From NCBI GenBank assembly GCA_023266955.1, contig JAHFOH010000048.1:1-8573 (forward strand): a DNA stretch of 8,573 bases, given 5' to 3'. The stretch comes from Nitrososphaerota archaeon. Lineage in GTDB: Archaea > Thermoproteota > Nitrososphaeria > Nitrososphaerales > JAHFOH01. The notes under the pieces are model-generated. The model ran no database searches, had not been told where the DNA came from, and saw only the letters and a program-made list of their open reading frames with translations. Shown one piece after another: positions 1 through 4,789 of this stretch (position 1 is its first letter; the number at the start of each line of letters is the position of its first letter). The position numbers and the translations under genes were made by a program.

Positions 1-103
1 ACATGAATTCTTCAACGAGATGAACAAACATGATTACGACAGAGATGCAACTCAAGACGCCTGGAGTGCCGCGCACATTTTCCTCAAGCAAGTATTTCGT
101 TAA
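1..103 (+). CDS. Dienelactone hydrolase family protein, C-terminal fragment
   Basis: The reading frame enters from the left edge (first full codon at position 2) and stops at TAA 101-103, leaving 33 residues. They begin with His-Glu-Phe-Phe-Asn and continue to a Tyr, two Ala positions and an Ala-Trp pair. This matches the end of dienelactone hydrolase (carboxymethylenebutenolidase) family alpha/beta hydrolases, where the His of H-x-F-x-N is the catalytic histidine of the Cys/Ser-Asp-His triad. Known for the family: hydrolysis of cyclic or ester bonds in cytosolic substrates; the actual substrate cannot be read from this fragment. The gene is cut by the window, not by an event in the DNA, as far as can be seen. 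Same strand as thyX, 61 bp upstream of it. Confidence 0.72.
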   Translation, partial: HEFFNEMNKHDYDRDATQDAWSAAHIFLKQVFR

Positions 104-126
104 TCAAGTTCCGGAAAAAAGAGCAC

Positions 127-134
127 ATTAAATA
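127..134 (+). promoter_or_regulatory. TATA-like box for thyX
   Basis: The AT-rich motif ATTAAATA lies 31-38 nt upstream of the thyX ATG. This spacing suits archaeal transcription starting at or just before the start codon. No Shine-Dalgarno-like sequence is seen between the box and the ATG. Confidence 0.45.
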
Positions 135-164
135 GCGCGACGGATCCATATACGACCAATCACT

Positions 165-959
165 ATGAAATTTGTCGAACCGGAAGTCTACCTGATAGCT
201 GAGACCAGAATCGACTTTGACCAGCTACAGAAAATGCTTGCCTCTCTAGGCCAATCCACAGCTCGCACCTGGTTGGCGAAGACCAAAGCAACCTCCAAGT
301 CAGACGGAGAGTTATTGACTGAAGTCGCAGGAAGAACCTGCTACAAGAGCTTCGGAATTGGCCTAAACCCAAACGTGACTAAGATAAGACAGAGTTCCGA
401 AGAATACATACAAAACACATTGGCAAAAGGCGACGGCTCAATTTTCGAGCATGCTACCTGCACATTCGCATTCCTCAACGTCAGTAGGGTCCTCACCCAC
501 GAATTAGTGAGACACAGACCCGGAGTCGCGATAAGTCAGGAATCCCTTAGATATGTAAGGCCATCGGGGTTCAACCTCTGGCTCCCTCCAGAGCTACGAG
601 ACAAAAAATCCAATTTTCAATCAATTATGGGAGACATAGAGAACCAATACCACAATCTGGAGAAATCATATGATTGGAACAAAATGAACTTCGACTTGAA
701 GAAGCGCATCACTTCAGCCATAAGAAGAATCCTCCCCGAAGGAATGGCTACAACCATAATCTGGTCGGCGAATCACCGCGCGATACGTCATGTCATAACC
801 ATGAGAACTGCCGAGTCCGCAGAAGCCGAAATAAGATCCGTATTCGATAAGGTAGCCCGGATTATGAAAGACAAATTTCCGTTAATCTACGAGGATTTCC
901 AATATACACAACTAGACGATGAGACGAGAAGTTGGCGTCCCAATTACGTAAAGGTATGA
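165..959 (+). CDS. thyX: Flavin-dependent thymidylate synthase ThyX
   Basis: 264-residue FAD-dependent thymidylate synthase, which methylates dUMP to dTMP using methylenetetrahydrofolate and NAD(P)H in the cytosol. Seen: a Glu-His pair (about 95-96) in the family's F-E-H-A context; the signature Arg-His-Arg at 116-118 followed by Ser-Gln-Glu-Ser-Leu-Arg-Tyr; and a C-terminal block (about 203-223) with Asn-His-Arg, Arg-His, Met-Arg-Thr and Glu-Ile-Arg, which holds the conserved nucleotide-binding arginines. The signature serine falls eight residues after RHR rather than the textbook seven (RHRX7S). The first 60 residues include a spacer longer than in short bacterial ThyX. The ATG at 165 is supported by a TATA-like box at 127-134. 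It stands alone, 70 bp ahead of a tRNA. Identification is firm. Confidence 0.95.
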   Translation: MKFVEPEVYLIAETRIDFDQLQKMLASLGQSTARTWLAKTKATSKSDGELLTEVAGRTCYKSFGIGLNPNVTKIRQSSEEYIQNTLAKGDGSIFEHATCTFAFLNVSRVLTHELVRHRPGVAISQESLRYVRPSGFNLWLPPELRDKKSNFQSIMGDIENQYHNLEKSYDWNKMNFDLKKRITSAIRRILPEGMATTIIWSANHRAIRHVITMRTAESAEAEIRSVFDKVARIMKDKFPLIYEDFQYTQLDDETRSWRPNYVKV

Positions 960-991
960 TTAACCACCAAGCATTAGCAAATCACTCTCTG

Positions 992-999
992 TTAAAAGA
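992..999 (+). promoter_or_regulatory. TATA-like box for tRNA-Ser
   Basis: TTAAAAGA lies 31-38 nt upstream of tRNA nucleotide 1, the usual archaeal tRNA promoter spacing. A second AT-rich stretch (999-1005) directly downstream could shift the exact box. Confidence 0.4.
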
Positions 1000-1062
1000 T
1001 AATACATAGGTAAAGGTGACCAAGAATTCGCCGGGGTGGCGGAGTCTGGCTAACGCGCGGGC

Positions 1063-1090
1063 AATCTGCTTGCGAGAAGTGGATCCGCAA
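1063..1090 (+). other. tRNA-Ser intron 1 (31/32), 28 nt
   Basis: BHB: helix GCGG (1057-1060) with CCGC (1085-1088), 5' bulge GC|A (1061-1063), 3' bulge AA|C (1089-1091), inner stem 1064-1069 with 1079-1084. Cuts after the second bulge nucleotide leave C31 and C32 of the mature anticodon arm. The helix uses mature nucleotides 26-29. Confidence 0.8.
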
Positions 1091-1096
1091 CTCGAG

Positions 1097-1112
1097 ATCT
1101 GAAAGGCTGGTC
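1097..1112 (+). other. tRNA-Ser intron 2 (canonical 37/38), 16 nt
   Basis: After removal of intron 1, loop nucleotides 32-35 pair with 1107-1110, with one C-U mismatch at position 34. The 5' bulge is AG|A (1095-1097), the 3' bulge TC|A (1111-1113) and the inner stem about three pairs (1098-1100 with 1104-1106). This is a relaxed BHB at the standard site. Confidence 0.7.
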
Positions 1113-1144
1113 AGCCCGTGACCTAACGGTCATATGGGTTCAAA

Positions 1145-1187
1145 GCCTAGTGGAGGAAACCCTTACAGGGTCTTCCATAGGTGAAAA
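1145..1187 (+). other. tRNA-Ser intron 3 (T-loop, 59/60), 43 nt
   Basis: Textbook BHB: outer stem GGG (1136-1138) with CCC (1189-1191), helix TTCA (1139-1142) with TGAA (1182-1185), 5' bulge AA|G, 3' bulge AA|T. The long inner hairpin pairs 1146-1149 with 1178-1181 and 1151-1157 with 1171-1177. Excision restores T-loop TTCAAAT. Confidence 0.88.
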
Positions 1188-1234
1188 TCCCATCCCCGGC
1201 GTATTCTGACTCGTTCAGAGCTGAATCTGCTCAC

Positions 1235-1594
1235 TTAGGCGGTCTTGAACGACTCGCCACAGCCGCACGTAGAGACAGCATTGGGATTCTTCACGACGAA
1301 TCCCCCACCCATCAACTTGTCACTCTCAAAATCAATCATTGAGCCTGCTATAAACGGCATGCTCGATTTGTCCACTATGAGCTTAGCTCCATGCTCAACG
1401 ATAACATAATCATCCTCCGTAACCTTCTCTTCAGGAACCATTCCGTACGATAAACCTGAACAACCTCCAGCCGAAACGAAAACCCTCAACCCGCCGCTAG
1501 GCTTACCTTGCTTTGCTAGGTAGGAAACAAGCTCGGCGGCCGCTTTCTCAGTTATCTCCATCGCCGGCTTAATCGTTTTCGTCTGCTGTTCCAT
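1235..1594 (-). CDS. A-type iron-sulfur cluster carrier (IscA/ErpA/HesB family)
   Basis: 119-residue cytosolic A-type carrier that binds a [2Fe-2S] or [4Fe-4S] cluster and passes it to client apoproteins. Seen: an N-terminal helix-rich segment starting I-x-E-K-A-A, then the Gly-Gly-Cys-Ser-Gly motif with Cys45, and the C-terminal Thr-Cys-Gly-Cys-Gly motif with Cys110 and Cys112. All three cluster ligands of the family are present. Length is typical (about 105-125). The ATG at 1594 is favoured by a TATA-like box 26-33 nt upstream, implying a leaderless mRNA. No SUF or ISC genes adjoin, so it is probably transcribed alone. Which A-type subfamily (IscA, SufA or ErpA) cannot be decided from sequence alone. 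Confidence 0.93.
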   Translation of the reverse strand: MEQQTKTIKPAMEITEKAAAELVSYLAKQGKPSGGLRVFVSAGGCSGLSYGMVPEEKVTEDDYVIVEHGAKLIVDKSSMPFIAGSMIDFESDKLMGGGFVVKNPNAVSTCGCGESFKTA

Positions 1595-1619
1595 TCGTTA
1601 ATCCCTTGCAACGAACCTG

Positions 1620-1627
1620 TATAAAAA
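1620..1627 (-). promoter_or_regulatory. TATA box for the Fe-S carrier gene
   Basis: On the minus strand TTTTTATA lies 26-33 nt before the A of the ATG, close to the archaeal TATA consensus. The distance predicts a transcript starting at the start codon. Confidence 0.6.
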
Positions 1628-1632
1628 CGCCA

Positions 1633-2112
1633 CTACGAACCTAGTTTACCTACAACTGACTCGATCTCTCCGTAGGGAGGCTCGTTACTCGGAATATCAG
1701 TGATCCACTTGTACCGCAAAACACCCCTCCTATCAGCAACGAACACTGCCCGTTTTGAGACTCCTCTATACCCCCAAGCCACCCATGTATCATGCAGCGC
1801 TCCATAAGAACGCGAAACCTTCTTGTTAAAATCGCTTAGCAAGGGAAACTGGAGATTATACGTTTGAGCGAAAACCTTGAGCGCGTAAATGCTGTCCACG
1901 CTCACCCCGACAAGATTACCATTCAACGCGTTGAGCCTCGACAAACTATCTCTGAAAGTGCACATCTCCCTATCACAGACTCCTGAAAAGGCGAATGGAA
2001 AGAAAGCTATCACAGTGGTCCCCATTTCGAGAAACTCAGCTAATTTCCGATTCTCGTGATTATGATCAGGAAGACAAAACTGGGGTACTCTCTGTCCCAA
2101 TCTGAGAGCCAT
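1633..2112 (-). CDS. Peroxiredoxin (AhpC/TSA superfamily, AhpE/BCP-like)
   Basis: 159 residues from the chosen start. Thiol peroxidase that reduces hydrogen peroxide or organic peroxides in the cytosol. Seen: an N-terminal G-x-x-V-P-x-F stretch; the active-site block F-P-F-A-F-S-G-V-C with peroxidatic Cys46; a second Cys51 in the E-x-C-x-F-R-D context; and a distal Lys-Arg-Ala-Val-Phe-Val segment carrying the conserved active-site Arg. The pattern fits the AhpE/BCP branch; a C-terminal resolving Cys is absent, so it is 1-Cys or uses Cys51. An upstream ATG pair at 2136/2133 would add eight residues, but the TATA-like box CTTAAATG overlaps it and sits 22-29 nt from ATG 2112. ATG 2112 also gives the usual family N-terminus. 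Confidence 0.92.
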   Translation of the reverse strand: MALRLGQRVPQFCLPDHNHENRKLAEFLEMGTTVIAFFPFAFSGVCDREMCTFRDSLSRLNALNGNLVGVSVDSIYALKVFAQTYNLQFPLLSDFNKKVSRSYGALHDTWVAWGYRGVSKRAVFVADRRGVLRYKWITDIPSNEPPYGEIESVVGKLGS

Positions 2113-2133
2113 CGAGAGCGCAAAAAATATCAT

Positions 2134-2141
2134 CATTTAAG
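2134..2141 (-). promoter_or_regulatory. TATA-like box for the peroxiredoxin gene
   Basis: Minus-strand CTTAAATG, 22-29 nt upstream of ATG 2112. The same octamer occurs upstream of tRNA-Met at 5309-5316. It overlaps the alternative ATG at 2136, which argues against that start. Confidence 0.45.
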
Positions 2142-2148
2142 CTCTATC

Positions 2149-2487
2149 TCAACTTGATTCGGGTAACTTGTTCAGCAACTCTACATACTTCAGAAGTAGA
2201 GAAACCAAAGCATCTTGGCTCTCAACATCCTTTTCAGTTTCGAGCAAAGACATCGCATCCCTTAGCTTAATGAGCAATAACTCCCTCAAACTTGCCGAGG
2301 TATCAGCGTAAGTGACTTCGGTCGTCGACAGAATACCACTAAGATTGTCGTGATTAGTACAGTAAATCTTACCATGGTATCTCACCTGAACTCCGTTACA
2401 AACTTGGCATGGATCTTTGAGCATGACCGCACCTCGCCTCATCAGCTCCACCGTCATCTGCATTTTCTCCTTCGACGAATCACTCAA
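2149..2487 (-). CDS. ZNRD2/SSSCA1 (autoantigen p27) family zinc protein
   Basis: 112 residues from a TTG start. The M-R-R-G-A-x-M-L block followed by Cys27-x-x-Cys30 and Cys43-x-x-His46 (one short zinc knuckle pair) is the hallmark of the Sjogren syndrome/scleroderma autoantigen 1 family, which is widespread in archaea. Biochemical role in archaea is unknown; a zinc-stabilised nucleic-acid or protein-binding role is only inferred. The C-terminal 50 residues are helical and leucine-rich. TTG 2487 gives the usual short family N-terminus, with an AT-rich box 22-30 nt upstream. ATG 2463 or 2457 are alternatives. A longer frame from 2571 would run into the facing UPF0147 leader and adds residues unlike the family. 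Divergent from UPF0147. Confidence 0.85.
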   Translation of the reverse strand: MSDSSKEKMQMTVELMRRGAVMLKDPCQVCNGVQVRYHGKIYCTNHDNLSGILSTTEVTYADTSASLRELLLIKLRDAMSLLETEKDVESQDALVSLLLKYVELLNKLPESS

Positions 2488-2508
2488 ACACGCACTGAAG
2501 CACCTTGA

Positions 2509-2517
2509 TAGTATTAA
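2509..2517 (-). promoter_or_regulatory. TATA-like box for the ZNRD2-like gene
   Basis: Minus-strand TTAATACTA, 22-30 nt upstream of TTG 2487, in the 114-bp region between the divergent ZNRD2-like and UPF0147 genes. Confidence 0.4.
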
Positions 2518-2589
2518 GACTTGAGCCCAAGCAGGAAGAGAAAACCAAATATCCCTGTAAATGCATGCCAAAGAACCTCGCCAGTAATT

Positions 2590-2595
2590 AAGGTG
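2590..2595 (+). promoter_or_regulatory. Shine-Dalgarno site that sets the UPF0147 start
   Basis: AAGGTG matches the archaeal anti-Shine-Dalgarno complement (AGGAGGTGAT) and ends 6 nt before TTG 2602. It is one of few convincing ribosome binding sites in the window and decides the UPF0147 start. Confidence 0.55.
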
Positions 2596-2601
2596 CCAGA
2601 T

Positions 2602-2883
2602 TTGAGTAGCAAGTTAAGAAAACAGCAAGAGAACCAAGCGAAACTCACGAAAGCCATGACCAGCCTGCAACAGATCGCCGATTCAAATATAACTCCGAGA
2701 AATATCAGGAAAATTGTGAAAGACTCGGTAGCCATGCTCCAAGATCCCAAACTTAGCTTAGCCGTAAGAGCAGCGAACGCGATAAGCATGCTTGATGAAG
2801 TCGCCCAAGATCCCAACATGCCGTCATTCGCAAGGGTTACTCTTTGGTCAGCTGTTTCCGAGTTGGAATCGATTCGCGAGTGA
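2602..2883 (+). CDS. UPF0147 family protein
   Basis: 93 residues from TTG 2602. Archaea-specific small helical protein of unknown function. The core matches the family closely: I-T-P-R-N-I-R, then a segment ending S-L-A-V-R-A-A-N-A-I-S, D-E-V-x-x-D-P-N-M-P and a closing L-W-x-x-V-S-x-L-E-S-I. No catalytic motif, signal peptide or membrane segment is seen; four amphipathic helices are likely. TTG 2602 follows the Shine-Dalgarno site at 2590-2595 and gives the usual family length. The frame is open back to TTG 2521, but that extension is Lys/Arg/Pro-rich and atypical. GTG 2593 is a further alternative. Divergent partner of the ZNRD2-like gene, 114 bp apart. Confidence 0.9.
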   Translation: MSSKLRKQQENQAKLTKAMTSLQQIADSNITPRNIRKIVKDSVAMLQDPKLSLAVRAANAISMLDEVAQDPNMPSFARVTLWSAVSELESIRE

Positions 2884-2930
2884 CAATAAAGATTTAACAG
2901 ATTATCAACAACATGTACTGATGCACAACT

Positions 2931-3335
2931 TTGCCGGCTTGCCCTAGCTGTGGAACCAAGATACAATCACCAGCAAGAGTGTTCTCCGTAATAGTAGAAC
3001 CGAAGGAAGGAGAACGAGGCCTAACGGAAAGGAAGGTTGGAATGTATCAGTGCCCAAAGTGTGGAACCAAGTTCCCAATCGTCGTCAGCAGGCAACGTTA
3101 CCTAATCATCGCAGAGGATCAACTGAAACAAATTCAAACAGATTTGAAGGCCCTGAAGAGAGATCATACAGAACTGAAGAAACAACACGAAGATCTAGAG
3201 ACCGTCTTGGACAGAACCAAGAAAGAATCAGAGGTAAGACAACTTGAAACTAGATTGCGTTCGTTAGAAGAACAGATAACCTATCTGAAAAAAGAGAAAG
3301 GAGAACTCGAGGCGAGAGTCGCTAAATTCGCTTAG
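2931..3335 (+). CDS. Zinc-ribbon and coiled-coil protein
   Basis: 134 residues. Residues 1-55 form a zinc ribbon with Cys4-x-x-Cys7 and Cys41-x-x-Cys44, each in a C-P-x-C-G-T context. Residues about 65-132 are a charged heptad-like coiled coil rich in Leu, Lys, Glu and Arg. No enzyme motif is seen. Such proteins could bind nucleic acid or act as adaptors and may dimerise through the coil; this is inference, and the gene is not one I recognise by name. TTG 2931 is the only sensible start: an in-frame TGA at 2919-2921 precedes it, and the first zinc ligand follows four codons in. An AT-rich stretch (2892-2899) is a weak promoter candidate. Its stop overlaps that of the convergent coiled-coil gene. 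Confidence 0.82.
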   Translation: MPACPSCGTKIQSPARVFSVIVEPKEGERGLTERKVGMYQCPKCGTKFPIVVSRQRYLIIAEDQLKQIQTDLKALKRDHTELKKQHEDLETVLDRTKKESEVRQLETRLRSLEEQITYLKKEKGELEARVAKFA

Positions 3336-3589
3336 ATCTGATACCCTTCGCCTGTCGGTGCAGACTCGACTATGTACGTCGCTATCTTCTCTTCCAAAAC
3401 ACATTTTTCAGTTCTAAGGGCTTCCACTTCAGTAGCAAGAGAGGTGGCGTTGTGCTCAAGCTCCAAAATAGCCAACCTTTCTTTCAAAGACGCTATGTCG
3501 CTTATCAGTGACGATCTCTCTGATTCCAGTCCCTGCACGCGCTCCTCGAGCCCGGCTTTCCTATCGACGTATTGCTGTACTGTCTCCAT
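3332..3589 (-). CDS. Small coiled-coil protein
   Basis: 85 residues, almost entirely a predicted parallel coiled coil (about 3-72) with regular Leu/Ile/Val spacing and Glu/Arg-rich flanks, plus a short Gly/Pro-containing tail. No domain with known function is recognised. The opposite strand is also open (3372-3653), but its translation is serine-rich with no family feature, as expected for the antisense of a coiled-coil gene. The ATG at 3589 is the only start near the beginning of the coil. It converges on the zinc-ribbon/coiled-coil gene and their stop codons overlap within TTAG (3332-3335). A physical partnership between the two is possible but only suggested by position. Confidence 0.72.
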   Translation of the reverse strand: METVQQYVDRKAGLEERVQGLESERSSLISDIASLKERLAILELEHNATSLATEVEALRTEKCVLEEKIATYIVESAPTGEGYQI

Positions 3590-3714
3590 TGAAGAACAAC
3601 ACTCTCTGCTATGGAAACTCTTTTCTCCATCCAGACTAAAAACAATTGATTGAATCGTTAAAGCATTTCAATCTATTCGTAGTTGTTATCAATGCATTGT
3701 TGCTACCTCTTAGC

Positions 3715-4008
3715 ATGAGGGGAATATGGGTCTGGCCCGAGAGCGAGTCTGAGCAGAAGAAAGCAGCAGACAAGATCAGGAGCTCCGAGCCCTTGTTGGG
3801 AATACTATCAGCGGTTGCAAAAAGCAAGGACGGGCTATCGAACGCACAAATAGACTTGGCGGTAAGGAACAACTCTCAGTGGAACACGCGTTGGCCTGTT
3901 AGCGAGCTACTTGGACTCGGCTTGATTGAGTACAAAGTGGACTTATTCGGGGATCCAGGCAAATACACAATTACGGAACTTGGCAAGAGTGTGCTACAAA
4001 GCACCTAG
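3715..4008 (+). CDS. Winged-helix DNA-binding protein (putative transcription regulator)
   Basis: 97 residues from ATG 3715. From about residue 25 the pattern is helix, helix (L-S-N-A-Q-I-D-L-A), a helix with Trp/Arg (T-R-W-P-V-S-E-L), then L-G-L-I-E-Y and G-K-Y-T-I-T-E-L-G-K. This is the winged helix-turn-helix layout with a beta-wing, as in MarR-like and archaeal wHTH regulators. No ligand-binding domain is present, so any sensing would need a partner. The frame is open back to TTG 3646; that extension would add a hydrophobic stretch unlike wHTH proteins, so ATG 3715 is preferred, with a weak AT-rich box at 3684-3692. Targets are unknown. It diverges from the coiled-coil gene across a 125-bp gap. 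Confidence 0.75.
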   Translation: MRGIWVWPESESEQKKAADKIRSSEPLLGILSAVAKSKDGLSNAQIDLAVRNNSQWNTRWPVSELLGLGLIEYKVDLFGDPGKYTITELGKSVLQST

Positions 4009-4116
4009 TCAACTTCAACCAAAGCCACCCGCACAACATTGAGCAACTTAGCAAGCATGAAGATGCAATGGTGCGGGGGGTGGGATTCGAACCCACGAAC
4101 CCCTAAGGGACGAGGT

Positions 4117-4134
4117 ATCCCATATCAGTTTGAA
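4117..4134 (-). other. tRNA-Leu intron 2 (canonical 37/38), 18 nt
   Basis: Mature loop nucleotides 32-35 (CTCA, 4140-4137) pair with TGGG (4122-4119). The 5' bulge is GG|T (4136-4134), the 3' bulge AT|A (4118-4116) and the inner stem TCA with TGA. It is a good BHB with one G-U pair. Confidence 0.8.
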
Positions 4135-4141
4135 CCTGAGC

Positions 4142-4157
4142 CACGCGGATTATATCT
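4142..4157 (-). other. tRNA-Leu intron 1 (30/31), 16 nt
   Basis: BHB helix CGCG (mature 25-28, 4163-4160) with CGCG (4147-4144). The 5' bulge is AG|A (4159-4157), the 3' bulge TG|G (4143-4141) and the inner stem GAT with ATC around a 3-nt loop. Excision completes the CGAGG anticodon-stem strand. Confidence 0.82.
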
Positions 4158-4217
4158 CTCGCGCCGTTGACCAGGCTGGGCGACCCCCGCAGACACACCT
4201 TCCACACAAGCAAACGG

Positions 4218-4225
4218 CTTAAAAG
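4218..4225 (-). promoter_or_regulatory. TATA-like box for tRNA-Leu
   Basis: CTTTTAAG on the minus strand, 28-35 nt upstream of tRNA nucleotide 1 (4190), in the short gap after the split-barrel gene. Confidence 0.5.
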
Positions 4226-4239
4226 AATCTCGTTATCAT

Positions 4240-4632
4240 TTACAATCCCCAACTAGCGCTCTTTGAGGGAACAACTTTCAAAATTGGCGACTCCCCCTCT
4301 GCCCAAGGATTCTTTCTGTAGAACTCGAATCGATCGAAAAGGATTTTCACTAACCTCATATATTCGGCACCCGTTTCAAACATCTGACACGTCCCCTGTA
4401 GCATAAGACCGGCATTCGGTCTGTATGTGTCAACAACGAGGGATACCTTCTGGTTCTGCTTCAGATTACCGAACTTCTTTGTACCATAGTCAATCGCAAT
4501 AATGATATTCTCACCATCCATAGCGTACACCACAGGAGTCACATGAGGCATACAGTCTGTGGATACAGTCGCAAACCTACACAATTCATGCGATTTTAGA
4601 AAAATAATCTCCTTCTTACTGAGGACTATCAT
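4240..4632 (-). CDS. Pyridoxamine 5'-phosphate oxidase-like FMN-binding protein
   Basis: 130 residues from ATG 4632. Flavin-binding split-barrel fold of the PPOX superfamily. Seen: the opening R-F-A-T-V-S-T strand, P-H-V-T-P-V, the K-K-x-x-N-L-K-x-N segment typical of cofactor phosphate contact, strands around V-S-L-V-V-D and L-Q-G-T, and the closing S-W-G-L often found at the C-terminus of archaeal members. Reaction unknown: members bind FMN, F420 or heme, and true pyridoxine-phosphate oxidase activity should not be assumed. ATG 4632 is preferred over TTG 4635 because the TATA-like box at 4657-4664 is 25-32 nt upstream. It sits between two minus-strand tRNAs, each with its own promoter-like box. 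Confidence 0.87.
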   Translation of the reverse strand: MIVLSKKEIIFLKSHELCRFATVSTDCMPHVTPVVYAMDGENIIIAIDYGTKKFGNLKQNQKVSLVVDTYRPNAGLMLQGTCQMFETGAEYMRLVKILFDRFEFYRKNPWAEGESPILKVVPSKSASWGL

Positions 4633-4656
4633 CAATCGTTAGCAATTCAGGTATCA

Positions 4657-4664
4657 ATTAAAAG
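4657..4664 (-). promoter_or_regulatory. TATA-like box for the split-barrel flavoprotein gene
   Basis: Minus-strand TTTTAATT core, 25-32 nt upstream of ATG 4632, implying a leaderless transcript. Confidence 0.55.
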
Positions 4665-4725
4665 TGTTTGAAGAATCAACTATGAAGAAAGCCTCGGGCG
4701 GGACTCGATCCCGCGACCCCCACCT

Positions 4726-4740
4726 CCTTGAGCTTTAGCG
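4726..4740 (-). other. tRNA-Thr intron 2 (canonical 37/38), 15 nt
   Basis: Mature 32-35 TTGG (4746-4743) pairs with TCAA (4731-4728). The 5' bulge is TA|C (4742-4740), the 3' bulge GG|A (4727-4725) and the inner mini-stem GC with GC. Confidence 0.82.
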
Positions 4741-4764
4741 TACCAAGGTGGTGCTCTAACCAGG

Positions 4765-4789
4765 TTTCTCGAAAGTCACTCGGCTTTCA
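4765..4789 (-). other. tRNA-Thr intron 1 (D-loop, 15/16), 25 nt
   Basis: D-stem strand CTC (mature 11-13, 4794-4792) pairs with GAG (4770-4768), with a G-A mismatch at position 10. The 5' bulge is AG|T (4791-4789), the 3' bulge AA|C (4766-4764) and the inner stem GAAAG with CTTTC. Excision restores a standard D-loop with G18-G19. Confidence 0.78.

Larger units (their letters stand above)
1030..1201 (+). tRNA. tRNA-Ser(CGA), type II, with three BHB introns
   Basis: The acceptor arms 1030-1036 and 1194-1200 (GCCGGGG/CCCCGGC) pair perfectly and G1201 is the discriminator, as in archaeal tRNA-Ser. A simple read fails because no serine anticodon fits a single-intron model. Exons 1030-1062, 1091-1096, 1113-1144 and 1188-1201 give an 85-nt cloverleaf. 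It has a GCG/CGC D-stem, a CGGGC/GCCCG anticodon stem, loop CTCGAGA (anticodon CGA), a long variable arm (TGACC, loop TAAC, GGTCA), T-stem ATGGG/CCCAT and T-loop TTCAAAT. Introns lie at 31/32, 37/38 and 59/60. CCA is not encoded. The type II arm plus G73 exclude most other isotypes. The exon model is inferred from folding by eye, but every mature stem closes. Confidence 0.88.
4069..4190 (-). tRNA. tRNA-Leu(CAG), type II, with two BHB introns and encoded CCA
   Basis: Read on the minus strand from 4190. Acceptor GCGGGGG (4190-4184) pairs with CCCCCGC (4079-4073); A4072 is the discriminator, as in archaeal tRNA-Leu, and CCA follows at 4071-4069. T-stem GTGGG/CCCAC encloses TTCGAAT. Exons 4190-4158, 4141-4135 and 4116-4072 give an 85-nt molecule. 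It has a GCC/GGC D-stem, perfect anticodon stem CGAGG/CCTCG, loop CTCAGGA (anticodon CAG) and a long variable arm (4110-4097). Introns are at 30/31 and 37/38. Without the first intron removed, the anticodon stem has a mismatch. It is the only one of the four tRNAs with templated CCA. Confidence 0.88.

Noticed and set aside
1070..1090. Hairpin TTGCG/CGCAA in tRNA-Ser intron 1 as the splicing stem
   Set aside because: It gives no bulge-helix-bulge with the exons; the 1064-1069/1079-1084 stem with GCGG/CCGC gives correct cut sites. It may be a competing fold.
1063..1113. A single 44-nt intron in the tRNA-Ser anticodon loop
   Set aside because: No split of seven loop bases gives a serine anticodon after T33. 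The only readable option gives GGT (Thr), which contradicts the type II arm and G73.
2113..2136. Eight extra N-terminal residues on the peroxiredoxin
   Set aside because: The ATG pair lies at or within the likely TATA-like box, and ATG 2112 gives the normal family N-terminus.
2514..2966. Minus-strand open frame across UPF0147
   Set aside because: It fully covers the well-conserved UPF0147 gene and its translation is low in any family signal.
3372..3653. Plus-strand open frame opposite the small coiled-coil gene
   Set aside because: Its translation is serine-rich with no recognisable family and no start signal; it is the mirror of the coiled-coil gene.
3646..3714. Hydrophobic N-terminal extension of the winged-helix protein
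   Set aside because: It lies in the divergent promoter region, starts with TTG without a box or ribosome site, and is unlike wHTH proteins.
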